The notes beneath the pieces were generated by a model. It saw only the letters and a list, made by a program, of their open reading frames with translations. It had not been told where the DNA came from and did not search any database. From positions 248,001 through 312,000 of the forward strand of contig NZ_JAAOIR010000002.1 of assembly GCF_011440375.1 (NCBI RefSeq): DNA of 64,000 nucleotides, read 5' to 3'. The DNA comes from Halorubellus sp. JP-L1. Lineage in GTDB: Archaea; Halobacteriota; Halobacteria; Halobacteriales; Natrialbaceae. Position numbers and translations under genes: made by a program. This document shows positions 35,024-44,688 of this stretch, piece after piece. Numbering within the stretch: the first letter of the stretch is position 1; every line of letters begins with the position of its first letter.

Positions 35024-36259
35024 ATGTCGGTCGGCATCGAGCGCGAGGCGGAGGCCGTGATCCGGGTGTTGCACGCGGAGGACGACGGCCAGTTCGCGTC
35101 GCTCGCCGGCCAGTTCATGGAACGCGAGGGGCCGCTGTCCGTGACGCACGTCGCCGACGCCCAGACTGCACTGGAGCGTCTCGAGGAGGCGTCGTTCGAG
35201 TGCATCGTCAGCGACTACGACATGCCGGGGATAAACGGCCTGGCGTTTCTCGACGCGGTCCGCGAACGGCACCCCGACCTGCCGTTCGTTCTGTTCACGG
35301 GAAAAGGGAGCGAGGAGGTCGCGAGCGACGCGATCTCGAAGGGCGTCACGGACTACCTCCAGAAGGAGACGGGGACCGAACAGTACGCGGTGCTCGCGAA
35401 CCGCATCCAGAACGCCGTCGACGGGTATCGCGCCGAACGCGAACTGGAGCGTCGCGTCGACCAGCTCCGGGAGAGCGAGCGGCGGTTCCGGACGCTCGTC
35501 TCGAACCTCCCGGGGATGGTGTACCGCTGCGAGAACGAGCGCGGATGGCCGATGTCGTTCGTGAGCGACGGCGCCGAGGCGCTGACCGGGTACGCGGCCG
35601 CGGAACTGGAGTCCGACGCGGTGAACTGGGGCGCGGAGGTGCTCGTGGAGGACGAACGCGACGGACTGTGGGAGACCGTGCAGGTCGCGCTCGACGACCG
35701 CGAGCCGTTCCAGGTCGAGTACGAGATCCAGACGAGCGACGGCGAGTCGAAGTGGGTGTGGGAGCGCGGCCGGGGCGTGTTCGAGGACGACGACCTAGTG
35801 GCGCTCGAGGGCGTCATCACGGACGTGACCGACGAGCGCGCGCTCCGCGAGGACTTGCGTCGGGAGCGAGACCTCACTCGCCAGCTCCTGGAGACGAGCC
35901 CGGTCGGGATCATGGTGAACGAGCTCGACGGCACGTACCGGCTGGTGAACGACCGGGCGGCGGAGATCCTGGGGACGACGCGCGAGCGCATCCTCGACCG
36001 GACGTACGACGACGACGAGTGGGCGCTCCAGACGACCGACGGCGACGCGCTCCCGTCGTCAGAGACGGCGTTCGAGCGATTGAAGGCGAAAGCAGAGGGG
36101 TCCTCGCCCGACGACGACGTGTTCGTGCGCGATCTCCCGCATTCGGTGGTCCGCGGCGACGGCGAACGTCGCCTGCTATCGGTGAACGGCGCGCCGCTGT
36201 ACGACGACGACGGCGACCTCGACTTGCTCGTGTTCACCATCCAGGTCGTCGACGAGTGA
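35024..36259 (+). CDS. Response regulator with two PAS domains, no kinase
   Basis: A 411-residue protein. An N-terminal receiver domain (about 12-130) has phospho-acceptor D64 in VSDYDMPG and the conserved K in FTGKGSEE. A first PAS (about 150-275) and a second PAS (about 285-410) follow; the second ends with LLVFTIQVVDE. No histidine kinase, GGDEF or HTH domain follows, so it is a REC-PAS-PAS adaptor. Such orphan signalling proteins are numerous in haloarchaea; the partner kinase is not local. A CCTTTACG box lies about 30 nt upstream. Confidence 0.85.
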   Translation: MSVGIEREAEAVIRVLHAEDDGQFASLAGQFMEREGPLSVTHVADAQTALERLEEASFECIVSDYDMPGINGLAFLDAVRERHPDLPFVLFTGKGSEEVASDAISKGVTDYLQKETGTEQYAVLANRIQNAVDGYRAERELERRVDQLRESERRFRTLVSNLPGMVYRCENERGWPMSFVSDGAEALTGYAAAELESDAVNWGAEVLVEDERDGLWETVQVALDDREPFQVEYEIQTSDGESKWVWERGRGVFEDDDLVALEGVITDVTDERALREDLRRERDLTRQLLETSPVGIMVNELDGTYRLVNDRAAEILGTTRERILDRTYDDDEWALQTTDGDALPSSETAFERLKAKAEGSSPDDDVFVRDLPHSVVRGDGERRLLSVNGAPLYDDDGDLDLLVFTIQVVDE

Positions 36260-36356
36260 CCGCGGCGGTGCGACGCCTGCAGACCGCTCGCCGCCGTATG
36301 ACCGGCGTATCCAGGCGGAGCAGGCCGAGTGCCTGGGGGCTCGACCCCGGGGCGGT

Positions 36357-37214
36357 TCACGCCGGGTCGACGAAGGCGGGGAGGGCGACAGCGCCGCTCG
36401 TGGCGACCACGGCGACGGTGAACGCGAGCACGGGCGTCGCGCCGAACGCGAGGATGGGGGTCGCGGCGACGGCGGCGATACCGACGGCCACGAGCGCGCG
36501 CTTCGCGGTCGCGGCGGAGGGCGTCCAGGGGTCCTCGGGGAGGTCGACGCTCGCCCACATCAGGCCGACGCCGGCGACGACGCCCGCCGCGGCGACGACC
36601 TCGACGGACCCCGGGAGGACGGCGACCGACAGGAGGACGCCGACGGTCCCGACCGCGAGCGAGCCCTTCGGCGCGCCCAGCCAGCCGTCCGCGAGTCGCG
36701 CCGCGGCGACGACGCCCGCGGCGAGTGCGATGCCGCCGGCGACGTCCGCGAGGTAGTGGACGCCGAGGAACACTCGCGACCCGCCGACGAGCGCGACGAG
36801 GACCGCGGCGACCGCCAGCCACCGCCGGCGGTCGGCGGCGTCCAACGCCGCACCGCCGAACACGGCCGCTGCAATGGTCGTGTGCCCGCTCGGGAACCCG
36901 GACTCGTCGGTGTCCAGCAGGTCGCGGTAGATCTCGTCGAACGGCGCGGGCACCGCCGACAGGGGTGCGCGCAGCTCCGCCGGCGGTCGCGCGAGCGCGA
37001 ACTCGTGCTTGAGCGCGAGCATGAGCGCGAACGCGGTCGCGACGACGACCGCGAGCCGCATCCCGTCCCCGCGGTCCCGGAACCAGTACCGGCCGAGGAC
37101 GACCGCGACGACCACGGGCGCCTCCGCGAGCGTCGTCGCCAGGAGGACGACGGGGAGCGCCCACGGCGGGACGACCCCGGTGAGGAACTCCGCGACGCCG
37201 AGACTTCGACTCAC
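36357..37214 (-). CDS. PAP2-family membrane phosphatase
   Basis: A 285-residue integral membrane protein with the PAP2 triad motifs: KHEFALARP (about 69-77), PSGHT (about 108-112) and SRVFLGVHYLADV (about 145-157). These define lipid or undecaprenyl/dolichyl phosphate phosphatases acting on the outer face. The stop is followed by the minus-strand end of the operon. Its start overlaps the BrkB-type gene by 4 nt, suggesting a shared envelope-related role. Confidence 0.9.
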   Translation of the reverse strand: MSRSLGVAEFLTGVVPPWALPVVLLATTLAEAPVVVAVVLGRYWFRDRGDGMRLAVVVATAFALMLALKHEFALARPPAELRAPLSAVPAPFDEIYRDLLDTDESGFPSGHTTIAAAVFGGAALDAADRRRWLAVAAVLVALVGGSRVFLGVHYLADVAGGIALAAGVVAAARLADGWLGAPKGSLAVGTVGVLLSVAVLPGSVEVVAAAGVVAGVGLMWASVDLPEDPWTPSAATAKRALVAVGIAAVAATPILAFGATPVLAFTVAVVATSGAVALPAFVDPA

Positions 37215-38737
37215 GACCGCCAGTCGCCGACGACGTCCCGCAGGCGCCCCGGGACCGACAGCAGGTTGAATCCGATTCCGGCGAGCACCATCAGGACGTA
37301 CAGGCCGAGCGTCGACAGCCAGATGACGACCATCGCGAAGATCGCCCAGCCGCCCGAGAGGTACGGCGTGTAGAACGCGCCGAGGGTCATCGCGGTGCCG
37401 TAGAGGAGGACGAGGTACGGCCCCCAGCCGCGGGCCTTCCCGCGGCGGACGCGCCGGCGCACGTACCGCTTCAGGTCCCCCTCGACGTCGTCGCGGTGGA
37501 GCGTCCGGGATTCGACGTCGTCCTCGAACGACTCGAGTTCCGCGCGGAGCTCCTCGATCTCTTCGCGGAGCGCCGCCGCGTCGCGGTCGTCGTCGTCCCC
37601 GCCGATCGTCTCCTTGCCGCCGTCGCCGCCGTCGCCGTCGTCGCCGCTGGGAGCACCCGCACTGCTGTCGTCACCGTCGCCGCCTGGAGCGCTGTCGCTG
37701 TCGCCCTCGTCGCCGTCACCGTCGCCGGGTGCGCTCGCGCCGCCGTCGTCGACTGTGCTGGTGGCGCGCGCGCCGGTCGTGGCGTCCGCGTCGCCGGTCG
37801 AGTCGACGACGTCCCGGCTCTCGTCCTCGCCGTCGGCGGCGTCCTCGGACTCGTCGCGGTCGTCGACCATTCTTGAGTCAGACTGTCGACGGCCCGCATT
37901 TTGAAGGTGCCGGTCGACCGCACTCGCGACGTCAGATTCGACGTCCGGGACCGTCTGGCCGGCGAGGGTCGCGTTCAGGGCCGCGCCGACGAGCAAGCAG
38001 AGGGCGCCGACGTACAGCCACGTCACGACGACGAGCGCGGCGCCGAGGACGCCCCAGAGCGCGAAACTGGCGGCGTTCGAGACGTACAGCTGGAACAGCG
38101 TGGAGAGCGCGGTCCAGCCGCTCGCGGCGAACAGCGCTCCGGGCAGCGCCTCGCGGTAGGAGACGTCGACGCCCGGGAAGAGGTAGTACAGCGGGTAGAA
38201 CGCCGCGGTCAGGAGGAACACCTCGACGACCACCCCGAGGCGTTCGAGGAACGGCACCTCGAAGAGCGTGAGGACGGCGACGAACGCGACGCTCGCGGTG
38301 ATCGCGACGCCGACCGCGCCGAGCGCGACGGCGCCGTCGACGACCGCGTCGAGAAAGCCCTCCTCGGCCGGTTCGCCGTACACGATCGAGAACGCGGTGT
38401 CCAGCGCGCGGAACACCTTCAGGGAACTCCAGAGGAGCGCGACGAGCCCGACGAGCGTCGCGGATCCACGGCCGGTCGTCGTCGTCAGCGTCGACAGGAG
38501 GACGTCCTGGCTCGCGGGCGTCAGCGTCTGCCCGAGGAAGGAGACGAGGTCGCGCGCGAACGCCTCCCCGCCGACGACGCTCGCCACGACTGCCGTCAAC
38601 AGCAGCAGCGGGACGACGGAGGCGAACGCGTAGTACGCGATGGCGGCGGCGAGGAACGTGATCTGCTCGGTACGGGCGAGCGAAACCGTCGCCCGACCGA
38701 CGCCGACGCCCCGCCGGATGCGTGAAACCTCGAACAC
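37211..38737 (-). CDS. YihY/BrkB-type membrane protein with acidic linker and extra C-terminal membrane pair
   Basis: A 508-residue protein. Residues 1-265 form the YihY/UPF0761 fold, with ITFLAAAIAYYAFASVVPLLLL, FLGQTL, LLWSSLKVFRALDTAFSIVYGE and WLYVGALCLLVGAALNA. Residues about 285-395 are an extremely Asp/Gly/Ser-rich linker, then a coiled-coil-like stretch (LREEIEELRAELESFEDDV). Two more membrane helices lie at about 445-495. YihY function is debated. The acidic insert and second membrane domain look like haloarchaeal additions. It overlaps the PAP2 gene by 4 nt. Confidence 0.86.
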   Translation of the reverse strand: MFEVSRIRRGVGVGRATVSLARTEQITFLAAAIAYYAFASVVPLLLLTAVVASVVGGEAFARDLVSFLGQTLTPASQDVLLSTLTTTTGRGSATLVGLVALLWSSLKVFRALDTAFSIVYGEPAEEGFLDAVVDGAVALGAVGVAITASVAFVAVLTLFEVPFLERLGVVVEVFLLTAAFYPLYYLFPGVDVSYREALPGALFAASGWTALSTLFQLYVSNAASFALWGVLGAALVVVTWLYVGALCLLVGAALNATLAGQTVPDVESDVASAVDRHLQNAGRRQSDSRMVDDRDESEDAADGEDESRDVVDSTGDADATTGARATSTVDDGGASAPGDGDGDEGDSDSAPGGDGDDSSAGAPSGDDGDGGDGGKETIGGDDDDRDAAALREEIEELRAELESFEDDVESRTLHRDDVEGDLKRYVRRRVRRGKARGWGPYLVLLYGTAMTLGAFYTPYLSGGWAIFAMVVIWLSTLGLYVLMVLAGIGFNLLSVPGRLRDVVGDWRS

Positions 38738-38825
38738 GTCCCACCGTTCGACGACGACGGTTAAAATGGTCCGCCCGACGCGACCGGGTTCGTGCCGCTC
38801 GACGGGACGGAACCGGTTCGCTCGG

Positions 38826-39944
38826 TCAGGGCGCGAGGTCGCTGGTGGCGTCGCGCATCGCGTCGATGCTCGCGGTGGTCTTGAACGTCGTGCCGCCGTA
38901 GTGCGCGGGCGAGGCGTCGTGGCCCTCGTCGCGGATGGCGTCTAGAAATGCGTCCATGGCGCTCGCGCCGATCCCCCACTGCTTGCAGAGGCGATGCTGG
39001 TCGTAGTGACTGGGCTCGTCGAGTTCGCCCTCGAGCGTGGTGCAGAGTTCGCGGGCGTCCTCGGCGGTCCCCATGTCGTCGGTGACGCGCTCGCGGACGG
39101 TCGCGGCGAACTCGCGGTCGACGTACGCGTCGAGCCAGAGCGGGCCGGCCGCGGAGATACGGGCGCTCTCGCAGCGCGGGCACGTCTCGGGCGGGTGCGC
39201 GATCAGGCCGCGGTCGGCGTCGCGGTAGAGGCAGTCCTCGCAGTGATAGAGGTGCCCTTGAGCGTCCTGAACGCTCTGGTTCGACGCGGTCGCGCTGTGC
39301 GAGCAGTCGAGGTACGTGCGGACGTAGTGACTGGTGGCGTGCGTGAAGATCGGGTCGACGCCGACGTCGAACCGGCCGGCGGTCCGCGCGAGCGCACCGA
39401 GGAGTATCCGGAGGCCCATCTCGGCGTGGAAGTCCGTGTTCCGCGGGGTCGCGCTATAGGAGCGGACGCCCGAGTCGAAGTGCGCGCCACAGAGCGGCGC
39501 GGTGTCGGTCGCGGTGATGCAGACGAGGTCCCGGGTGTTCGCGAACGCCGCGTCCGCGAACGGCATCGGCGACCCGAACGGGTCTATGTCGACGACGTCG
39601 ACGTACTCGTCCCACAGCAGCGCGTTCACGTCGCGTTCGACGACGCGCCCGTCGAGGTCGTTCCGCTCGAGGTTCGCCCGGGCCAGCTCGACGGCGTCCG
39701 GGTCGACGTCCGCGCACGTCACGTCCCACCCCTGCGCGGCGGCGCGCGCGCCGCGGACGCCGGTCGCGGTCATCGCGTCCAGGTACGTCTCCGCGCGGTC
39801 CTCGCGCTCGCGGTACGCGTCCAGCACGGCGACCGTCAGGTCGCGGTTCAGCTCCTGAACGGCGTTGAAGAACACCGCGTCGCCCTTCCCCTCGCCGTCC
39901 TGTTCGGGGACCTCGATCGTCACCGCGCCCTCCGTGACCTCCAT
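38826..39944 (-). CDS. trm1: tRNA (guanine-26-N2)-dimethyltransferase Trm1
   Basis: A 372-residue class I SAM methyltransferase. N-terminal [19 protein letters not shown] binds SAM, and [11 protein letters not shown] is the Trm1 active-site signature. A zinc site, CEDCLYRD...CPRCE, and a C-terminal wing with HYGGTTFKT follow. It dimethylates G26 of tRNA. An in-frame start at 39971 exists, but the [17 protein letters not shown] start at 39944 matches the family. It is divergent from the HAD gene. Confidence 0.95.
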   Translation of the reverse strand: MEVTEGAVTIEVPEQDGEGKGDAVFFNAVQELNRDLTVAVLDAYREREDRAETYLDAMTATGVRGARAAAQGWDVTCADVDPDAVELARANLERNDLDGRVVERDVNALLWDEYVDVVDIDPFGSPMPFADAAFANTRDLVCITATDTAPLCGAHFDSGVRSYSATPRNTDFHAEMGLRILLGALARTAGRFDVGVDPIFTHATSHYVRTYLDCSHSATASNQSVQDAQGHLYHCEDCLYRDADRGLIAHPPETCPRCESARISAAGPLWLDAYVDREFAATVRERVTDDMGTAEDARELCTTLEGELDEPSHYDQHRLCKQWGIGASAMDAFLDAIRDEGHDASPAHYGGTTFKTTASIDAMRDATSDLAP

Positions 39945-40094
39945 ACAGCGAGCGTCGCCATCGACGGGCAAAAGGAACGCGGAACTGGCCGCACGAGCAT
40001 CCGGCGACCGCTCGGTCGCCGGTTCGGTCTACGCGCGTCTACGCGGTCTCCCGGAGTCGGGACGCTCTTGGCCCCGCCCCGCGTCGACCCGAGC

Positions 40095-40967
40095 ATGAAC
40101 GTGGACGCGGTCGTGCTGGACGTGGACGGCGTGCTGGTGGACGTCGCGGATTCGTACCGGCGCGCGATCGTCGAGAGCATCGAGACGGTGTACGGGCGGA
40201 CGATCAGGAGGGCGGACATTCAGTCGTTCAAGGACGCCGGTGGGTTCAACAACGACTGGGAACTCACGGACGCTGCCGCGCTGTTCGTGCTGGCGAAGGG
40301 CGAGGGGTTCGCGCTCTCGATGGACGACTACACCGACCGTATCGCCGAGGAAGGCGGCGGCGTCGACGCGGCCGAGCGAGTCGTATGCGCGGAACTGGGC
40401 GGAAACGCGACCGAGCGCGTGCGCCGCGAGTGGAACCGCGAGCGCTTGCGAGACGTCTTCCAGCAGCTCTACCTCGGCGCGGACCTCTACCGCGGCATCG
40501 AGGACGCGGAACCGGACCCCGACCTGGCTGGTGACGGGTTCATCCACGACGAACCCGTCATCGTCGCGCCGGAGACCGTCGACGCCCTCACGAGGCGGTT
40601 CGACGTCGGCGTCGTCACCGGCCGGCCGGCCGCGGAGGCCGAGATCGCCCTGGAGCGGGCGGGCCTCGACGTCCCCCTCGAGCACCGGTTCACGATGGAC
40701 GACTGGGAGGAGGGCAAACCCCATCCCTACGCGCTCACGACGCTCGCCGAGCGCTTCGCCGCGGACTCGGTTGCGTTCGTCGGTGACACCCTCGACGACG
40801 TCCGCACCGCGGTGAACGCCGCCGACGCGGACCCGAGCCGCGAGTACCCCGGCATCGGCGTCCTCACGGGCGGCCTCACCGGCGACGACGGCCGCCGCAA
40901 GTACGAGGACGCGGGCGCGAGCGCTGTACTCGACTCCGTGAACGACCTTCCCGAGTTCCTCGACTAG
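40095..40967 (+). CDS. HAD-superfamily hydrolase (subfamily IA, TIGR01548-like)
   Basis: A 290-residue protein. Motif [11 protein letters not shown] (D9, D11) begins the fold. A long helical cap (25-170) has the conserved [15 protein letters not shown] segment of this subfamily. Motif II is VVTGRP, motif III EGKPHPY and motif [14 protein letters not shown]. It is a phosphatase of unknown substrate; TIGR01548 was once linked to histidinol phosphatase-like roles, which I cannot confirm. Confidence 0.87.
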   Translation: MNVDAVVLDVDGVLVDVADSYRRAIVESIETVYGRTIRRADIQSFKDAGGFNNDWELTDAAALFVLAKGEGFALSMDDYTDRIAEEGGGVDAAERVVCAELGGNATERVRREWNRERLRDVFQQLYLGADLYRGIEDAEPDPDLAGDGFIHDEPVIVAPETVDALTRRFDVGVVTGRPAAEAEIALERAGLDVPLEHRFTMDDWEEGKPHPYALTTLAERFAADSVAFVGDTLDDVRTAVNAADADPSREYPGIGVLTGGLTGDDGRRKYEDAGASAVLDSVNDLPEFLD

Positions 40968-41134
40968 ACGTCCCCTCGCGTCGTCTTCGGTCTCGAACTC
41001 GCGTCGTCCGCCGACTCGCGCCGTCTTGGCCCGTGTTACTCGACGGCAAGGAACTGCAAGCCGGTCGCTTACCTCTCCGTTCCCGCAGTATCAGTTCGTG
41101 CGAACGGCCGCCAGCCGACCGCCTCTCCAGACCC

Positions 41135-43378
41135 ATGACAGACGACGCCCCCGACGACGACGCATCCGACGACGGAGTCGAACAGGAATCGACCGACAGT
41201 ACCGACGCCGAACGGCACGACGCGCGCGCCGACGGCGGGGACGACGTCGACGAGAACAGTAAGCGCGAGCAGCTAGACGAGGCGAGCGAGCTCCCCGACG
41301 ACGAGTACCTGACGACCGACCAGGGCGTCCGCGTCGACGACACGGACAACTCGCTCACCGCCGGGGCGCGCGGGCCGACGCTGATGGAGGACTTCCACTT
41401 CCGGGAGAAGATGACGCAGTTCGACCACGAGAGCATCCCGGAGCGAGTCGTTCACGCCCGTGGTACCGGCGCGCACGGCTACTTCGAGCCGTACGACGAC
41501 CCCGACCTCGGAGAATACGACGACGTTTCGGACCTGACGAAGGCGTCGTTCCTCCAGGACGCCGACCAGCGGACGCCCGTGTTCGTGCGGTTCTCCACCG
41601 TCGTCGGCTCCCGGGGGTCCGCGGACACCGTCCGGGACGTCCGCGGGTTCGCGACGAAGTTCTACACCGAGGACGGGAACTACGACCTCGTCGCGAACAA
41701 CATGCCGCCGTTCTTCATTCAGGACGCGATGAAGTTCCCCGACCTCGTCCACGCCATCAAGCCCGAGCCCGACGACGAGATCCCGCAGGCGTCGGCCGCC
41801 CACGACACGTTCTGGGACTTCGCGTCCCTCCAGCCCGAGACCACGCACATGCTGATGTGGGTGCTCTCGGATCGCGCGCTCCCCCGCTACTTCCGCACGA
41901 TGGAGGGCTTCGGCGTGCACACGTTCCGGCTGGTGAACGACGCCGGCGAGTCGCGCTTCGTGAAGTTCCACTGGCGGCCGAAGTACGGCACGCACTCGCT
42001 GGTGTGGGACGAGACCCAGAAGCTCGCCGGGAAGGACCCGGACTTCAACCGCCGGAACCTCTACAGCGCCATCGACGGCGGCGACTACCCCGAGTTCGAA
42101 CTCGGCGTGCAGATCGTCGAGGAGGACGACGCCGACCGGTTCGACTTCGACCTGCTCGACCCGACGAAGCTCGTCCCCGAGGAGGAGGTGCCGGTTCGGC
42201 CCATCGGGCGGATGGTCCTGAACGAGAAGCCGGACAACTTCTTCGCGGAGACCGAGCAGGTCGCGTTCCACCCCGGCAACGTCGTCCCCGGCATCGACTT
42301 CACGAACGACCCGCTCCTGCAGGGCCGACTGTTCTCGTACCAGGACACCCAGCTCAATCGCTTCAACGGCGCGAACTGGGACGAACTCCCCATCAACCGG
42401 CCGCTCGCTGAAGTCCACAACAACCAGCGCGCCGGGTTCATGCGGCGGACGATCAACGGCGGGAAGGGGTCGTACTCGCCGAACTCGATCGCGGACGGCG
42501 AGCCGACGGAAGCCACCGAGGAGGAGGGCGCGTACGTCCACCACGCCGAGAAGGTGGAGGGGAAGAAGATACGCGAGCGCAGCGAGAGCTTCCAGGACCA
42601 CTTCTCGCAAGCGCGCTTGTTCTGGAACAGCATGAGCGAGGCGGAGAAGCAGCACATCGTGAACGCGACGCACTTCGAACTCGGGAAGGTCGAACGAAAG
42701 GAGGTCCGGGAGCGCGTCGTCTACGACCTCTTCAACAACGTCTCCCACGACCTCGCCGTCCGTGCCGCGGAGGGGATCGGGATCGAGCCGCCCGCGGAGC
42801 CCGGCGACGAGATCGCGGACCACGACCGGGAGTCGCCCGCGCTCAGCCAGGAGAACACGACGATGGACACCATCGAGACGCGTCGCGTCGCGGTCCTCGT
42901 CGACGACGGGTTCGACGACGACCAGGTATCGGACGTGATGGACGACCTCGAGGAGCGCGGAGCGACGGTCGAGGTCGTCTCGAAGATGCTCGGAGAGCGG
43001 TCCGGCGCGGACGGAACGACAGTGGAGGCGGACAAGAGCCACGTGACGTCGGCGTCCATCATGTACGACGCGGTGTTCGTGCCGGGCGGCCGAGAGAGCG
43101 TCGACGCGCTCGAAGAGCAAGGCGACGCGAGGCACTTCGTGGCGGAGGCGTTCAAGCACAAGAAGCCCATCGCCGCGCTCGGCGACGGCGTCGAACTGCT
43201 CGAGGCCGTCGACCTGCCGGACGTCGACCTCTCGGGGGACGGCGACGACGTGGTCGCGGAGCAGGGCGTCGTCACGGACGCCGCCGCGGACGACGTGGAC
43301 GCGTTCGTCGACGCGTTCGCGGACGCCATCGCCGAGCACCGGCACTGGGACCGCACCGACGAGACCGTCTCCGCGTAG
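41135..43378 (+). CDS. katE: Large-subunit heme catalase (HPII type) with C-terminal DJ-1-like domain
   Basis: A 747-residue clade-2 catalase. The catalytic His is H107 in VVHARGTGAHGYF, heme-pocket motifs include RFSTVVGSRGSADTVRD, and the proximal heme ligand is Y402 in FSYQDTQLNR. After about residue 585 comes a flavodoxin/DJ-1-like domain (VAVLVDDGFDDDQVSDVMDDL, FVPGGRESV), usual for HPII. The first 45 residues are an acidic Asp-rich extension typical of halophiles. It converts H2O2 to water and oxygen. Large catalases are mainly bacterial, so this gene may have come by transfer. Confidence 0.95.
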   Translation: MTDDAPDDDASDDGVEQESTDSTDAERHDARADGGDDVDENSKREQLDEASELPDDEYLTTDQGVRVDDTDNSLTAGARGPTLMEDFHFREKMTQFDHESIPERVVHARGTGAHGYFEPYDDPDLGEYDDVSDLTKASFLQDADQRTPVFVRFSTVVGSRGSADTVRDVRGFATKFYTEDGNYDLVANNMPPFFIQDAMKFPDLVHAIKPEPDDEIPQASAAHDTFWDFASLQPETTHMLMWVLSDRALPRYFRTMEGFGVHTFRLVNDAGESRFVKFHWRPKYGTHSLVWDETQKLAGKDPDFNRRNLYSAIDGGDYPEFELGVQIVEEDDADRFDFDLLDPTKLVPEEEVPVRPIGRMVLNEKPDNFFAETEQVAFHPGNVVPGIDFTNDPLLQGRLFSYQDTQLNRFNGANWDELPINRPLAEVHNNQRAGFMRRTINGGKGSYSPNSIADGEPTEATEEEGAYVHHAEKVEGKKIRERSESFQDHFSQARLFWNSMSEAEKQHIVNATHFELGKVERKEVRERVVYDLFNNVSHDLAVRAAEGIGIEPPAEPGDEIADHDRESPALSQENTTMDTIETRRVAVLVDDGFDDDQVSDVMDDLEERGATVEVVSKMLGERSGADGTTVEADKSHVTSASIMYDAVFVPGGRESVDALEEQGDARHFVAEAFKHKKPIAALGDGVELLEAVDLPDVDLSGDGDDVVAEQGVVTDAAADDVDAFVDAFADAIAEHRHWDRTDETVSA

Positions 43379-43392
43379 CCGCCGTCGCTCCC

Positions 43393-43440
43393 CGCAGTCG
43401 CGCTCGTCGTTCGTTCCGCAGTCGCGCTCGTCGTTCGTTC
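43393..43440. repeat. 24-bp direct repeat, two copies
   Basis: Perfect copies at 43393-43416 and 43417-43440, 15 nt after the catalase stop. No reading frame or hairpin is evident. Confidence 0.9.
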
Positions 43441-43567
43441 CGTGTTCGAAAGACGCGGCCGACCGCCCGCCCGACGCCAGCGCGTCCGCGTCTCGACGTG
43501 ACCGTCCGGCCCGGAGCGTGACGGTAGGACGACAAGATTTACGCCGGTTCCGCCGGCAGCGTCGCGC

Positions 43568-44011
43568 ATGCAGTCCGCCTCTTCGGTCGCCCCGGTCTCG
43601 GCCGTCGACCGCGCGCTCGGCGCGCTCGTCACGTTCGCGGGCGGTGCCGTCGTCGGGTTCGTGCTCGCGCTCCTCCTCGCTCCGAACCCCACCGAGAGCG
43701 CGCTCGTCGTCCCGCTCGCCACCGCCGTCCTCGCCGGAACGGCTGCGGCCGGCGCGCTCGTGTACGCCGGCGGCTACGACCGCATCCTGATCCCCGTCGA
43801 GGGCCGTCGCTGGACCGTCGAGCTCGCGTTCGCGCTCGCCGTCGTCGCCGGCGCGTTCGCGCTCGCCGACGTCGCCGACGTCGTCTCGGACGTCCTCGTC
43901 GTCGGTATCGTCGCCCTGTCGCTCCTCGGCACGCGCCGAATCGGCGACGCCGTCGCCGACGCCCGCGGCTGGTACGACCGCGACGACTACTACCGCGAGA
44001 ACGAGCGCTGA
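43568..44011 (+). CDS. Small membrane protein, PVEGRRWTVEL family, member 1
   Basis: A 147-residue protein with two pairs of hydrophobic helices around a central conserved cytosolic loop, YDRILIPVEGRRWTVELAF. It ends with a charged tail, RGWYDRDDYYRENER. The next gene encodes a protein with the same loop and layout (YARILVPVEGRRWTVELGV). A TTTACG box about 30 nt upstream suits the ATG at 43568. Function unknown. Confidence 0.78.
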   Translation: MQSASSVAPVSAVDRALGALVTFAGGAVVGFVLALLLAPNPTESALVVPLATAVLAGTAAAGALVYAGGYDRILIPVEGRRWTVELAFALAVVAGAFALADVADVVSDVLVVGIVALSLLGTRRIGDAVADARGWYDRDDYYRENER

Positions 44012-44055
44012 CGGTAGCGCATTCCCCGAGGAGAACGGTCCCGACGGGAAGATTG

Positions 44056-44550
44056 ATGACGCGTCCTCGTGGACTCGTCCGTGTGTCCTTCGCGTCCGAC
44101 GACGCCCCGGTCCCGCTCGTCGACCGCGTCCTCGGAGCGGCCCTCACGTTCCTCGCGACCAGCGCACTCGGGACGTTCGGGGCCGTAATATTCGCCACCG
44201 ACCTCGTCGCGCCGACCGACGCCGACGCGCTCCTCGCGGGCGCGACCGTCGGCGTCCTCGCAACCGTCCTGCTCGTCCCCGCAGACGGCTACGCACGCAT
44301 CCTCGTCCCCGTCGAGGGCCGGCGCTGGACCGTCGAACTCGGCGTCGCCGCACTCGCGCTCGCGACCGCGAACGCGCTCGTCGAACTCGCGCCCGCGTTG
44401 ACCGTCGTCTGGGTCGCGCTCGCACTCGCCGTCGCGTACTACGGGACCGTCTACGTCGGCGAGCGCGTCGCGGACGCCTTCGAGTGGTACGACCGCGACG
44501 CCTACGCCTGGCGGACGCCCGCTCGGTCCTCGGCGTCGGACGACCGCTAA
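44056..44550 (+). CDS. Small membrane protein, PVEGRRWTVEL family, member 2
   Basis: A 164-residue paralogue of the preceding gene, sharing LVDRVLGAALTFLA, the YARILVPVEGRRWTVEL loop and the tail FEWYDRDAYAWR. It has about four membrane helices. The start is uncertain: a TTG at 44053, the ATG at 44056 and a GTG at 44083 are all in frame; the conserved part begins near VSFASDDAPVPLVDR. It starts 44 nt after member 1. Confidence 0.75.
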   Translation: MTRPRGLVRVSFASDDAPVPLVDRVLGAALTFLATSALGTFGAVIFATDLVAPTDADALLAGATVGVLATVLLVPADGYARILVPVEGRRWTVELGVAALALATANALVELAPALTVVWVALALAVAYYGTVYVGERVADAFEWYDRDAYAWRTPARSSASDDR

Positions 44551-44566
44551 ACTGCAGGGGTCGGCC

Positions 44567-44617
44567 TCGCCCCGGTATCGCGACGACTCGCCCCCCGGTA
44601 TCGCGACGACTCGCCCC
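44567..44617. repeat. Imperfect 21-23-bp direct repeat, two copies
   Basis: The string CCGGTATCGCGACGACTCGCC occurs twice, flanked by C-runs of different length, in the short gap before the F420 oxidoreductase gene. Confidence 0.8.
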
Positions 44618-44688
44618 CGCTCGCTGACGGGCGTATAGAGACCGGCGTGTTCCAAACGCTTAATCGGCCTCCTGCCTCACGTGAGAGC

